The notes under the pieces are model-generated. The model was given only the letters and a program-made list of their open reading frames with translations, was not told where the DNA came from and made no database searches. Positions 15,863 through 24,426 of a DNA stretch of 36,366 bases are shown here, piece after piece. Made by a program: the position numbers and the translations under genes. The first letter of the stretch is position 1; the number at the start of each line of letters is the position of its first letter. Origin of the DNA: Gemmatimonadota bacterium (GTDB taxonomy: Bacteria; Gemmatimonadota; Gemmatimonadetes; Gemmatimonadales; GWC2-71-9); assembly GCA_011390645.1 (NCBI GenBank), contig JAABRY010000021.1:1-36366 (forward strand). Direction: 5' to 3'.

Positions 15863-15880
15863 TCGCGTAAGGACATCGTG

Positions 15881-17050
15881 ATGAAGCGCTTATTCGTGGC
15901 GGCGGCCGGCGCGCTCGTGCTGGGTGCCTGTGGTGATGGCTCCGGGACCAATCCAACCCCACCTCCACCGCCCCCGCCTCCTCCACCGGCCACGGTGGAC
16001 CGAGTAGTGGTCACCCCAGCGACCGTGAGCATCGAGCGCGGTGGGCAAGGTGCACTCATCGCCGTGGTGATTGGCGTGCAGGGTGACACACTCACGACGC
16101 CTGTGTCTTGGGAGTCTGCCAACAACGCTGTGGTGACCGTGTCGCAAACTGGCAACATCGTGGCGGTGGCGGCTGGTGGTCCGGTCGCGGTGACTGCAAC
16201 GGTCGAGGGAAAGGTGGGGACCGCCCAGGTCACCGTCACTCCGCCGACCGTGGCTCGGGTCGTCGTCACCCCGGACAGCCTGGCGATGCAGGAGGACTCC
16301 ACCCGAATCGTCACGGCCCGAGTCGAGGACGGCAGCGGTGGTGTCCTGACCGACCGCTTGGTCGAGTGGCGCTCGGTCAACCCGATCGTGGCACAAGTGT
16401 CACCAACCGGCTCCGTCTTCGGCTTGAACATTGGCATCACGGCGGTCATCGCGACCTCCGAAGGGCGGAGCGACACTGCGAAGGTTGTGGTCCTGCCGCC
16501 CCCGGACAAGACCGCCGTCGTGCTGGTGCGGAGTCGCCTGGCGTATTCCGTCGAAATACTGCTGGACGGAAACAGCCGGGCCCAACTCCCAGCAGGGGGG
16601 GTGCTCGAGCTGTCGGTGCCAAACGATCGTCCGGTCCAGATTGGTTGGGCCCTGATTCCACCGACCGACGCCGGCGTCACGTTGGGGGAGTTGGTCAGTG
16701 ACACCTTCCCGACGCTGCAAGCACCGAAGGGCGGGGAGGAATTCGTGGTCCGGGCAACACTGTCTGATGGGCGACGCTACTTCGACCCCGTCCTGCGCAA
16801 CGTGAGCATTTCGGCAGTCATGGACTTCCCGATTCGGCAGACCGCGGTCGCCTGCCCCTGTATCGCGCCGGGGACCGGACAACAGGTTCGCGGGTATGGC
16901 CTCTGGCTGCTGACACCGTCCTCGACGTTGGTGCTGTACGGCCGGACCGACTTCACGAAGGTCGGACCAAGCCTCTCCATACCGGTGTCGTCACTCGATG
17001 CAGATGCCGACAGTGGCGAGTGGCTGTACACCATCACGCAGACACCATAG
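15881..17050 (+). CDS. Lipoprotein with proline linker and Big2-like domains
   Basis: 389 residues, ATG 15881 with AAGGA 7 nt upstream. Signal peptide and lipobox (VLGAC) are followed by a Pro-rich run at about 26-36. A Big2-like domain (VVVTPATVSIERGGQGALIAVV through VAVTATVEGKVGTAQVTV) and a second, similar one (VVVTPDSLAMQEDSTRIVTAR through ITAVIATSEGRSDTAKVVV) follow. The C-terminal 190 residues have no recognised family but contain a Cys pair (VACPCIAPG). Big2 domains are immunoglobulin-like folds of surface adhesins. The protein is probably displayed on the outer membrane as a binding or structural protein; the ligand is unknown. Confidence 0.75.
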   Translation: MKRLFVAAAGALVLGACGDGSGTNPTPPPPPPPPPPATVDRVVVTPATVSIERGGQGALIAVVIGVQGDTLTTPVSWESANNAVVTVSQTGNIVAVAAGGPVAVTATVEGKVGTAQVTVTPPTVARVVVTPDSLAMQEDSTRIVTARVEDGSGGVLTDRLVEWRSVNPIVAQVSPTGSVFGLNIGITAVIATSEGRSDTAKVVVLPPPDKTAVVLVRSRLAYSVEILLDGNSRAQLPAGGVLELSVPNDRPVQIGWALIPPTDAGVTLGELVSDTFPTLQAPKGGEEFVVRATLSDGRRYFDPVLRNVSISAVMDFPIRQTAVACPCIAPGTGQQVRGYGLWLLTPSSTLVLYGRTDFTKVGPSLSIPVSSLDADADSGEWLYTITQTP

Positions 17051-17055
17051 TCGTG

Positions 17056-17061
17056 TATCTT
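17056..17061 (+). promoter_or_regulatory. Possible -10 element for the ispG operon
   Basis: TATCTT 30 nt before the ATG at 17091. No -35 at a suitable distance. It is the only promoter-like hexamer in the 40-bp gap before the operon, so the operon may instead be read through from upstream. Confidence 0.3.
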
Positions 17062-17090
17062 TGTCGCCAACCCCTCCACCCGGAGCCCCG

Positions 17091-17351
17091 ATGTCCGACA
17101 ACAAGCTGACCCCGATCCCCCCCGCCCGCGCTGCAGCGGAGTTGCTCAAGGTCTCGTCGATGCGCAAGAGCGGTGAGCTCGCGGCCGATGAATACGAGCA
17201 CAAGTTCTCGCGGATGATTCAGGAACTGCGCGATCGCCAGATCGGCGGGACGCGGGCTGAAATCATGGCGGCGTTGGAACCGCTGCGGTTGGACGGTTCG
17301 GTCACGCCGACCGAGTGGGACCGTTTTACCTCCCAACTCGGCCTCGCCTGA
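17091..17351 (+). CDS. Small conserved-looking soluble protein of unknown function
   Basis: 86 residues from ATG 17091 (GGAG 5 nt upstream). No signal peptide, mostly helical and highly charged ([40 protein letters not shown]). The two-part pattern of helix, charged turn and helix ([13 protein letters not shown] at the end) resembles short SHOCT-like or regulatory helical proteins, but I cannot assign a family. It ends 10 nt before the ispG start and so is the first gene of the coupled operon to 21169. The open frame extends about 30 codons upstream, but the Shine-Dalgarno sequence supports this start. Confidence 0.65.
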   Translation: MSDNKLTPIPPARAAAELLKVSSMRKSGELAADEYEHKFSRMIQELRDRQIGGTRAEIMAALEPLRLDGSVTPTEWDRFTSQLGLA

Positions 17352-17361
17352 GGCACATCGC

Positions 17362-18585
17362 GTGGCATTGATTACCCGGCGGCAGACGCCGACCGTGCTG
17401 GTGGGCGGCGTGGCCGTCGGGTCGTCCCACCCGGTGGTGGTGCAGTCCATGACCAACACCGACACCGCGAACATACCGGCGACGATCCATCAGGTCGCCG
17501 AGCTCGCGCGCGCGGGCAGTGAGATCGTTCGCGTCACCGTCAACAACGACGATGCGGCGGCGGCCGTTCCCGCGATCGTTGCTGGGCTCGCCAAGGTCGG
17601 AGTCAGTGTCCCGATCGTCGGCGATTTCCATTACAACGGGCACCTCCTCCTCACCCGGCATCCCGAGTGCGCGCGCGCCCTTGCCAAGTACCGGATCAAC
17701 CCGGGCAACGTCGGTGGCAAGCGGCATGACGAGCACTTCCGCGCGATTGTCGAGGTGGCAATCGCCAACGACAAGCCGGTGCGGATCGGGGTGAATTGGG
17801 GCTCACTCGATCAGGCCCTGCTCACCTCGATGATGGACGAGAACGCCGCGTCGGCGACGCCACGCGAGGCGCGCGATGTGATGCTGTCCGCGATGGTGGA
17901 ATCGGCAGTACGCTCTGCCGCACAGGCCGAGGCGATTGGCCTCCCGCATGACCGCATCGTGCTTTCCGCCAAGGTCAGCAATGTGCAGGATCTGGTCGAC
18001 GTCTACCGGCTCCTTGCCGCGCGGACCGATCTTCCGCTGCATCTCGGGTTGACGGAGGCCGGACTCGGGATGAAGGGGATCGTGGCCAGCGCGCTCGGAC
18101 TCGGCATCCTGCTGCAGGACGGGATCGGCGACACGATCCGGGTCTCGCTCACGCCGCAGCCTGGGGGTGATCGCGCCGAGGAAGTTCGTGTCGCGCAGCA
18201 GGTGCTGCAATCACTGGGGCTGCGGGCCTTCACGCCGCAGGTCACCTCGTGTCCCGGGTGTGGCCGCACGACGAGCACCTTCTTCCAGTCGATGGCCGAG
18301 GAAATCCAGGATTACCTACGCGAGCGCATGATCGGGTGGCGGGAGACGCACGCCGGCGTGGAAGAGCTCAAGGTGGCGGTCATGGGGTGTGTCGTGAACG
18401 GTCCTGGTGAATCGAAGCATGCCGACCTCGGCATCTCGTTGCCGGGCACGTTCGAGGAGCCCGTCGCCCCGGTGTTCGTGGATGGCAAGTTGCACACGAC
18501 GTTGCGCGGCGACGCGATCGTCGAGGAGTTTCTGGTGATCCTCGATGACTATGTCGCGCGGCGGTACGGCGTGCATGTGGGCTGA
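17362..18585 (+). CDS. ispG: 4-hydroxy-3-methylbut-2-en-1-yl diphosphate synthase
   Basis: 407 residues from GTG 17362. This cytoplasmic 4Fe-4S enzyme converts ME-cPP to HMBPP in the MEP isoprenoid pathway. N-terminal TIM-barrel hallmarks are QSMTNTDT and [12 protein letters not shown] with RINPGN. The iron-sulfur ligands are Cys297 and Cys300 (SCPGCGRTT), Cys343 and Glu350 (GCVVNGPGE). The Cys343-to-Glu350 spacing matches E. coli GcpE, and the length is that of the two-domain form without the plant-type insertion. It shares 11 nt with the following DsbD-like gene, which implies co-translation with a set of thiol-redox proteins. Confidence 0.95.
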   Translation: MALITRRQTPTVLVGGVAVGSSHPVVVQSMTNTDTANIPATIHQVAELARAGSEIVRVTVNNDDAAAAVPAIVAGLAKVGVSVPIVGDFHYNGHLLLTRHPECARALAKYRINPGNVGGKRHDEHFRAIVEVAIANDKPVRIGVNWGSLDQALLTSMMDENAASATPREARDVMLSAMVESAVRSAAQAEAIGLPHDRIVLSAKVSNVQDLVDVYRLLAARTDLPLHLGLTEAGLGMKGIVASALGLGILLQDGIGDTIRVSLTPQPGGDRAEEVRVAQQVLQSLGLRAFTPQVTSCPGCGRTTSTFFQSMAEEIQDYLRERMIGWRETHAGVEELKVAVMGCVVNGPGESKHADLGISLPGTFEEPVAPVFVDGKLHTTLRGDAIVEEFLVILDDYVARRYGVHVG

Positions 18586-19279
18586 CCCGCTCGCCGGGTC
18601 CCTCGTCGAGCAGCCCGTGCGCTCGCTCGCACTGCTCTTCGCCGCCGGTGTTGCCACCTCACTCACGCCCTGCGTCTACCCGATGATTCCCATCACGGCA
18701 GGAATTCTCGGCGGCACCGCGGCGCGTGGCCGATCCCGCGGTCGCACGGCGTTGCTGACCGCGTGCTATGTCGTCGGGTTGGCCACGGTCTACGCGACGC
18801 TCGGACTCATCGCCGGACTGACTGGCACGCTCTTCGGCACCATCTCCGCCAACCCGTGGGCCTTCTTCACCTTCGGTGTGTTGCTGCAGGTGGCCGGTCT
18901 CGCGATGCTCGACGTGATTCCCGTGAACGCCCCGGCCCGGTTGCTCTCGTGGGCAGGGCAACTCGGGGGTGACCGCCCGGGCACGGTGTTCCTGCTCGGT
19001 GCCACGTCCGGCCTCGTCGCCGCACCCTGTGGGGCCCCGGCGTTCGCCGCGGTGCTGACGTTCGTCGCGGGGACGCAGAGCGCGGTGTGGGGTTTCGCCT
19101 ACTTGTTCGTCTTCTCGCTGGGGATGACCGCGCTCCTCGTCGCCGTTGGTCTCTCGGCCGGCACGGTGGCCGCGATGCCGCGGGCGGGGCAGTGGACCCT
19201 GATCGTCAAACGCCTCGGCGGCGCATTGATCCTTGCGATGTCGGCGTACTACTTCTTCAAGATGGGACAGGTGTGGTGA
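18575..19279 (+). CDS. DsbD/CcdA-type thiol-disulfide membrane transporter
   Basis: 234 residues from ATG 18575, inside the end of ispG. About six membrane segments. The conserved cysteines of the DsbD transmembrane domain are Cys33 in TPCVYP and Cys152 in APCGAP, one in each half. Such proteins move reducing equivalents from cytoplasmic thioredoxin across the membrane to extracytoplasmic thiol proteins. The soluble alpha and gamma domains of full-length DsbD are absent, and the downstream TlpA-like gene may supply the gamma-like partner. The stop TGA overlaps the next GTG. Confidence 0.9.
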   Translation: MWADPLAGSLVEQPVRSLALLFAAGVATSLTPCVYPMIPITAGILGGTAARGRSRGRTALLTACYVVGLATVYATLGLIAGLTGTLFGTISANPWAFFTFGVLLQVAGLAMLDVIPVNAPARLLSWAGQLGGDRPGTVFLLGATSGLVAAPCGAPAFAAVLTFVAGTQSAVWGFAYLFVFSLGMTALLVAVGLSAGTVAAMPRAGQWTLIVKRLGGALILAMSAYYFFKMGQVW

Positions 19280-19767
19280 ACGCACGCATGATCTTCCTGG
19301 GGGGGGCACTGGTGCTGGGCAGCATGCCACTCCCGGCACAGGCCCCCACCCCAGGCATGAAGGCACCACCCATCACGGTGGCGGCGCTTGAGGGCGGTGA
19401 CGTCACCATCGACGCCGCTGCGACCGGGCGGCCGGCGGTGATCGAGTTCTGGGCCACCTGGTGCTCGGTGTGTGACGAGTTGCTGCCGCGGATGCGCACG
19501 GCGCATGCCCGGTTCAAGGAACAAGTGGACTTCTATGGCGTGAACGTGACGGTCAACGAGTCGCGCACGCGAGTCGAGCGGTGGGTGGCGCGCGAGCAGC
19601 CGCCCTATCGCACCCTCTATGACGAGCGCGGCATCGCGGTGCGCGCGTTCGGTGCCCCGACCACCTCGTACGTCGTGATCATCGATGCCACGGGAACGGT
19701 GCGCTACACCGGTTCGGGGGGGGCACAAGCAATTGCAGCCGAATTGGCGAAGGTGGTGACCCGATGA
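19276..19767 (+). CDS. Exported TlpA-like thioredoxin
   Basis: 163 residues from GTG 19276 (ATG 19288 is an alternative). Signal peptide MIFLGGALVLGSMPLPAQA. Thioredoxin fold with active site WCSVC (Cys63, Cys66) in FWATWCSVCDELLPRM, and a cis-Pro in APTTSYVVIIDATG. It should act outside the cytoplasm as a reductant for cytochrome c biogenesis or oxidised proteins, recharged by the DsbD-like neighbour. Two G8 runs (19299-19306 in the signal peptide and 19716-19723) could slip. Its stop overlaps the next ATG (ATGA). Confidence 0.9.
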   Translation: MNARMIFLGGALVLGSMPLPAQAPTPGMKAPPITVAALEGGDVTIDAAATGRPAVIEFWATWCSVCDELLPRMRTAHARFKEQVDFYGVNVTVNESRTRVERWVAREQPPYRTLYDERGIAVRAFGAPTTSYVVIIDATGTVRYTGSGGAQAIAAELAKVVTR

Positions 19768-20339
19768 GAATGATGCAGATGGTGACCGCACTGCTGGTCG
19801 TCGCGGCCCCGCTGGCCGCGCAGGATCGCCCGGTCTCGGTCCGGTTGCGCCTCGCCGATGAGGCGCGGGTCGGTCGGCCCGCGCCGGCGGTGGTGCTCCC
19901 CTATGCCACCCGCGACGGCATCGGACCCGCGGACCAGCCCTTCACCCTCGCCAAGGAACTTGGGCGCGTGGTGGTCCTGGCGTTCTATCCTGGTGACTTC
20001 ACCCCTGGATGCACCGCGGAGTGGCGTGCCTTCGCGGAACGGGCGGGCACGATGTTCGGTGATGGGGTGGTGCTGGCGGGAATCTCGAGCGACTCGCTGA
20101 CGACCCATGTCCGTTTTGCCCGGGAACTCGACCTGCCCTTCAAACTGCTCAGCGACCCGGACATGCGTGTGGCGCGGGCCTACGGTGCCGCCAACGGCAC
20201 GCGGGCGCGTCGCGTAGTGGTGGTGATCGGACGCGATGGGCAGGTGCGCCATGTGGACCCCGCCTTCGCGGCGCTCGACCCCCAGAGTTACGTTCAGCTT
20301 GGTGCCGCCATCGAGGCGGCCCGCAAGGAGAGACCGTGA
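19764..20339 (+). CDS. Exported peroxiredoxin (AhpC/TSA, BCP-like)
   Basis: 191 residues from ATG 19764. Signal peptide MVTALLVVAAPLAAQ. Peroxidatic Cys83 lies in DFTPGCTAEW (family PxxxTxxC), followed by ISSDSLTTHVRFARELDLPFKLLSD, typical of bacterioferritin-comigratory proteins. The resolving Cys five residues later found in many BCPs is missing (GCTAEWRAF), so it is either a 1-Cys type or is reduced directly by the upstream TlpA-like protein. Reduces hydroperoxides in the envelope. The GTGA overlap couples it to the next gene. Confidence 0.9.
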   Translation: MRMMQMVTALLVVAAPLAAQDRPVSVRLRLADEARVGRPAPAVVLPYATRDGIGPADQPFTLAKELGRVVVLAFYPGDFTPGCTAEWRAFAERAGTMFGDGVVLAGISSDSLTTHVRFARELDLPFKLLSDPDMRVARAYGAANGTRARRVVVVIGRDGQVRHVDPAFAALDPQSYVQLGAAIEAARKERP

Positions 20340-21169
20340 TCACGTTCCGGCGCGCGCTCGTCCCCCTCACGCTCCTCGCCGTGCCCCTCCTTCCGCTTCG
20401 CGCTCAGGACGGCGGGAGTGTCTGGGTGCTCGATGAGGCCCGCGGTGGCTTCTGTGTCTGGTACCTCACCGATCCCGAGCTGGCGCCGAAGTTCCTCCCC
20501 AAGGGGGGCGTGGCCCGGACCGCCGCGCAGGTCGAAGGCCTCCCCCCGATGCTTCAGCGGGTCGTGCAGGATGAGCCCCGCTTCCAGGCATGGGTCCCTG
20601 CCGTGCTGTGCATCGGTCGGTACGCGTCGGTGCAGGTGGACGGGCGGCAGATGGACCGGGCCAAGGATGCCGACCGGCCGGTACTGGTCACCTGGCAGGC
20701 GATCGCAGCGGAATCCCCGCTGGGTGTCAACGGTGCCGGCTGGTTGCTGACCCACCTCGGGGGCGACGCGCCTATGCTTGAACGGGCGGCGGGGAACTCC
20801 ACGGTGGCCTTCCGTGGTCGCGAGCTCCGCAACAACCGGGTCCAGGACGGTGAGGCGGAGGGCGAGCCGGCTGACGCCTGGGAGTTCAGGGTGGACGGGG
20901 TCAAGCTCTTCTGGAACGGCCGACAGATCGGGGACATGCGTGTCGGAGAGACACGGATGATGTCATTCGGATACGCCGGAGCTCGGACCACACTCTGGGG
21001 GGTCGAGATCGACATGGCGCCCGGCCACGAGCGGACCGCGATCGGATCGCTGCGTGTGGAGGGCAAGAATGACTTGGCAAATGCGCTCAAAGGCTCGCCA
21101 GTACGGGCTATTGGGCCGGCGCAGCTGGGTGGGCGTACCACGGTGACCTTCCGCCGGCCGGGTCAGTAG
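20336..21169 (+). CDS. Exported protein of unknown function
   Basis: 277 residues from GTG 20336, last gene of the ispG operon. Signal peptide FRRALVPLTLLAVPLLPLRAQ. Two Cys (GGFCVWY and AVLCIGRY) might form a disulfide, which would suit the redox neighbours. The rest is predicted beta-rich, with RVDGVKLFWNGRQIGDMRVGETRMMSF and a weakly similar ATTLWGVEIDM part. No family recognised. The position suggests a substrate or accessory of the DsbD/TlpA/peroxiredoxin set (inference). Confidence 0.7.
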   Translation: MITFRRALVPLTLLAVPLLPLRAQDGGSVWVLDEARGGFCVWYLTDPELAPKFLPKGGVARTAAQVEGLPPMLQRVVQDEPRFQAWVPAVLCIGRYASVQVDGRQMDRAKDADRPVLVTWQAIAAESPLGVNGAGWLLTHLGGDAPMLERAAGNSTVAFRGRELRNNRVQDGEAEGEPADAWEFRVDGVKLFWNGRQIGDMRVGETRMMSFGYAGARTTLWGVEIDMAPGHERTAIGSLRVEGKNDLANALKGSPVRAIGPAQLGGRTTVTFRRPGQ

Positions 21170-21312
21170 CTCCCTGATCCTGCGCCGTTCGGTTTGAGCA
21201 CGGGACTTGCTACTTCACCGCTCTGGCTCCGTCTGCCTTGTCGCGTGGTCTCATGAACGCGGCTGGGTCGAGGGGGTGAGCGGGAGGAGGCAAGTCCCTG
21301 TTTCATATGGAG
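21170..21312. other. Intergenic stretch with a spaced 9-bp inverted repeat
   Basis: GGGACTTGC (21202-21210) and GCAAGTCCC (21290-21298) are perfect inverse copies 79 bp apart. They could close a long stem at the end of the ispG operon transcript or frame a small RNA. No T tract and no reading frame of note. Confidence 0.3.
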
Positions 21313-21341
21313 TTGACTGGTCTCCTGCTTGTCGGTAAGAT
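21313..21341 (+). promoter_or_regulatory. Sigma-70-type promoter of the large Big2 lipoprotein
   Basis: TTGACT (21313-21318), 17-bp spacer, TAAGAT (21336-21341). It has one of the best -35 elements in the window. Predicted start near 21348. Confidence 0.7.
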
Positions 21342-21347
21342 TGGGTG

Positions 21348-21581
21348 CTGGCCCCGAATCCGATTCGGTCGCGCATGGCGTGCCGGCGGATCAGCGGGTG
21401 TCGGAAAGACGCGGGACTCGGGGTGCGCGTCGCGAGCGGTGCTCGCAAACCCGGCCTCGCCCGTGCGACTGGACTCACGGGCCACGCAGTACGGCAGGAA
21501 CGCAGGATGGTTGGACGGTTGGATCGTAGGACTTCTCGTGTCGGACGTGCTGCCACGAGACAAATCACTTCAGGGGGTTTC
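21348..21581 (+). other. Long structured 5' leader of the large lipoprotein gene
   Basis: About 235 nt between the promoter and ATG 21582 without a convincing reading frame. It contains CCGAAT-CCG-ATTCGG near 21354-21368, GCGAGC-GGT-GCTCGC (21432-21446) and TCTCGTG (21534-21540) pairing with CACGAGA (21554-21560), then AGGGGG 4 nt before the start. No known riboswitch class recognised. It may control stability or translation of an abundant surface protein. Confidence 0.45.
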
Positions 21582-24359
21582 ATGCTGAAGAATTACCGTA
21601 AGTTCCTCACGGCTGGCGTCCTCGCCTTTGGCCTCGCGGCCTGTGGCGATGATGTCACCATCACCGAGCCGGCGCCGCCGCCGCCGCCGCCCGAGACGCC
21701 GAACATCGTCTCGTTCTCGGTTGCGCCGACGAATGCCACGATCGCCGTCGGGCAGACCGTCCAGGCGTCGTACAACCTGCAGACGAAGGCTGGCGTTGCC
21801 GGCACCGTCGCATTCGCGACCGCCAACGGCGCCGTCGCGTCGGTTGATCCGGCCACGGGCCTGATCACGGCCGTCTCGAACGGCACCGCCCTGATCACGG
21901 CGACCGCCACTGCCGGTGGCCAGACCGCCACGGCGCAGATCGGCATCACCGTGCGTCAGCTGCAGCCGGCGCAGATCTCGATCCAGTCCGTGACGCAGTT
22001 CGCGAACACCGTCCCGGTGCCGCTGAACAACGTCCAGGGCCAGATCGAAATCAACATGAACTTCGATCCGGGCGAGCAGACGGTTGACTCCGTGAACGTC
22101 TTCATCGGCGCCAAGCGTGCCGCGAAGCAGTCGTTCGCGACCAACCCGGCTGCCGGCATCATCTCGCTCTCGGTCAACACCGCCAACTTCGTGAAGAACA
22201 GCACCACGGGTGTCGCGACTGTTGACTACCAGAACGGCGCCAGCACGATCTCGGCCGCTGTCTACCCGCGCGGTGGCGCGGCGACGGCGACGAACACGAT
22301 CGCTGTTGTGCTGAACAACATGGACGGTTGGGCGGCTGACATGTCCGCTCCGTCTGCCTTCGCCAACAATGGCGGCGGCCTGACCTACTGGGGCGGCCCG
22401 ACGGCTGGTGGCCTGACCACCGCCACGGTCTACCCGGTCATCTACACCCCGGGTCGGTCGATCCAGACCGTCACGTTCAACGTCGGCGGCTGCACGAACT
22501 TCGTTGACACCTCGCTCCCGTTCCGTGCCTCGTTCGGCTACACCGCGGCGGGTGCCACGGCTGCCAACTGCGGCGGCGCGGGTGGCTACGAGTACACCGG
22601 TGGCCAGCGCGACAACGTCTCGGTGAACAGCGCGATCGACAACACGAACAACCCGTATCCGCTTACGCCGCTCATCGCGAACACGATCGTGCCGGGCTCG
22701 ACGCCGGACTCGCTCCGTTTCGATTGGCGTTCGCCGGTCGTCAGCACCCCGAGCATCACCCGTACGGCGCCGGCACTGACCGGCTGGGTGAACGCTTCGT
22801 TCAACTTCGTCAACTTCGCGTCCACGGATAACGGCGTCGGCATTCGCGCGACCCGTGACCGCGCGACGTTCTACAACGCCACGAACTGCGGTGGTGCAAC
22901 CGCCGTCGCGATGCCGAACGGCACCGGCGACGACATCCCGGAGTGCGGTTCCAACTTCATCGGTGGCACCGTGGGCCTCGGCTCGCCGGGCACCGCTCCG
23001 TACCGCGTCTATGGTACCGAGTCGGATCGCCTCGCCAACGTTGGCACCTCGGGTCAGACGCAGACGTTCGGCGTCGACAAGACCATGCCGCAGATCCGTT
23101 GGGGCCTGGAGCAGGTTGCCCCCGCGATCGTCGCGTCGCTGGGCGAGGACGAGGCTGATTCGCTCTTCAGCACGAAGCCGGTTCCGGCGACGGATGTCTG
23201 GCGTGCGGAGTACCTCGATGACCGCGCTGGCTTCCTGAACAACACCAGCGGGTCGGCGAGCGCCATCACGTCGCAGATCCACTCGCTGTCGACCGCTGGC
23301 CACGTCAATCCGACGGGCACCTGCCTGGTTGCCGTTTCTGGCGGCCCGGGCGCTGCGTTCGTGACGAGCCAGGCGTGCTCGATGCGCAACGTGTCGTCGA
23401 TCGGTGCGATCCGCATCGACGGTTGGCAGGCTGGTATGCAGGTGGATGTGCCGCAGCCTGAGGGCTACTACGGCTACCGGACCCAGGTCCGTGACGCCGC
23501 TGGTAACGCCTCTGCCACGATCGCGCTCAACGCGCTCGTGAACGCTCAGGTTCCGTTCGCCACTGGTCTGGGTCTCCCGGCCCTCCTGACCAACGCTGCC
23601 TTCCCGTTCAACGTGACGGCGGCTGACTCGGCCGAGGTTGTGAACATCTCCCTCGCGCTCGAGTACGCTGGTCTGCCGGCGACCGACTTCCTGCGCTACT
23701 CGCAGGCGGCCGTGGGTGTCGTGTTCGACGATGCCATCACCTCGCCGCTGAACCAGACGGTGTCGCCGACGTATGGCGCCCCGTTCGTCCGCCACCTCGA
23801 AGTCGTGAACGCCAACGTGTTCCCGGCTGCGAACATCAACGGTGCCGCGGTCATCAACAAGCCGGTCTCGGTGCAGGCCTTCTCGTTCAACCCGGCGAAC
23901 TACTCTGCCGGCTCGGCCATCATCGCCATCCCGGCGTTGAATGTCCAGAACGGGCAGACCATCACGGCCTTCAATGCGGCCAATCCGACCATTGCGGTCA
24001 ACCACTGGCGCATCATCCCGACCCTTGCGACGACGAACCAGTTCGGTTCGACCACGCCGCTCCGGGCTCAGGCTTCTGCGCCGACCAACTCGCCGAACCC
24101 TCCGTTCGTCCGGGTTGACTTCTACCGCCTCGACGCGGGTGGAACGTGGCACAACTACCTCGGCTCGATCGCTGGCACGTCTGCCATCGGCACCGACCAG
24201 GGTACGTACCGCTCGTGGGTGTACGCGCTTCCTGAGGCGTCGTTCGTGAGCGCGTGGGATGGTGCGGATCAGGCGGCCGTTGCGTCGACTGAGACCGTTG
24301 CCGCAGTTGGCGTCACCGCCAACGGCGATGCCGTCCTGACGTTCGTTACGATGCCGTAA
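21582..24359 (+). CDS. Large lipoprotein with proline linker and Big2-like domain
   Basis: 925 residues from ATG 21582 behind AGGGGG; an open frame continues upstream through the leader without similarity. Lipoprotein signal (RKFLTAGVLAFGLAACGDD), Pro run at about 32-38, then a Big2-like domain at about 45-130 (SFSVAPTNATIAVGQTVQASY through GTALITATATAGGQTATAQIGI). The remaining 800 residues are Ala/Asn/Thr-rich, beta-predicted and have scattered Cys pairs (GGCTNF, ANCGG, NCGGA, PECGSN, GTCLVA, QACSM). No enzyme motif. The strong promoter, strong ribosome site, clean terminator and an even, repetitive codon choice (GCC, AAC, GTC, CTC) suggest high expression. Probably a major outer-surface protein; the specific role is unknown. 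Confidence 0.75.
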   Translation: MLKNYRKFLTAGVLAFGLAACGDDVTITEPAPPPPPPETPNIVSFSVAPTNATIAVGQTVQASYNLQTKAGVAGTVAFATANGAVASVDPATGLITAVSNGTALITATATAGGQTATAQIGITVRQLQPAQISIQSVTQFANTVPVPLNNVQGQIEINMNFDPGEQTVDSVNVFIGAKRAAKQSFATNPAAGIISLSVNTANFVKNSTTGVATVDYQNGASTISAAVYPRGGAATATNTIAVVLNNMDGWAADMSAPSAFANNGGGLTYWGGPTAGGLTTATVYPVIYTPGRSIQTVTFNVGGCTNFVDTSLPFRASFGYTAAGATAANCGGAGGYEYTGGQRDNVSVNSAIDNTNNPYPLTPLIANTIVPGSTPDSLRFDWRSPVVSTPSITRTAPALTGWVNASFNFVNFASTDNGVGIRATRDRATFYNATNCGGATAVAMPNGTGDDIPECGSNFIGGTVGLGSPGTAPYRVYGTESDRLANVGTSGQTQTFGVDKTMPQIRWGLEQVAPAIVASLGEDEADSLFSTKPVPATDVWRAEYLDDRAGFLNNTSGSASAITSQIHSLSTAGHVNPTGTCLVAVSGGPGAAFVTSQACSMRNVSSIGAIRIDGWQAGMQVDVPQPEGYYGYRTQVRDAAGNASATIALNALVNAQVPFATGLGLPALLTNAAFPFNVTAADSAEVVNISLALEYAGLPATDFLRYSQAAVGVVFDDAITSPLNQTVSPTYGAPFVRHLEVVNANVFPAANINGAAVINKPVSVQAFSFNPANYSAGSAIIAIPALNVQNGQTITAFNAANPTIAVNHWRIIPTLATTNQFGSTTPLRAQASAPTNSPNPPFVRVDFYRLDAGGTWHNYLGSIAGTSAIGTDQGTYRSWVYALPEASFVSAWDGADQAAVASTETVAAVGVTANGDAVLTFVTMP

Positions 24360-24393
24360 TCAGCCTCGGCTGATTGCAGCACTGCTGGAAACC

Positions 24394-24426
24394 AACGGCC
24401 CCGCGCAAGCGGGGTCGTTTGGTTTT
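24394..24426 (+). terminator. Rho-independent terminator
   Basis: An 11-bp stem (24394-24404 with 24409-24419, one G-U pair) closed by the tetraloop GCAA and followed by TGGTTTT. A second small hairpin, AATCAGC-CTCG-GCTGATT, overlaps the stop codon just upstream. This is the only canonical terminator seen in the window. Confidence 0.85.

Noticed and set aside
21570-24152. 860-residue minus-strand open frame opposite the large lipoprotein
   Set aside because: Arg/Val/Asp-rich nonsense composition. The plus strand has the signal peptide, lipobox, Big2 domain, promoter and terminator.
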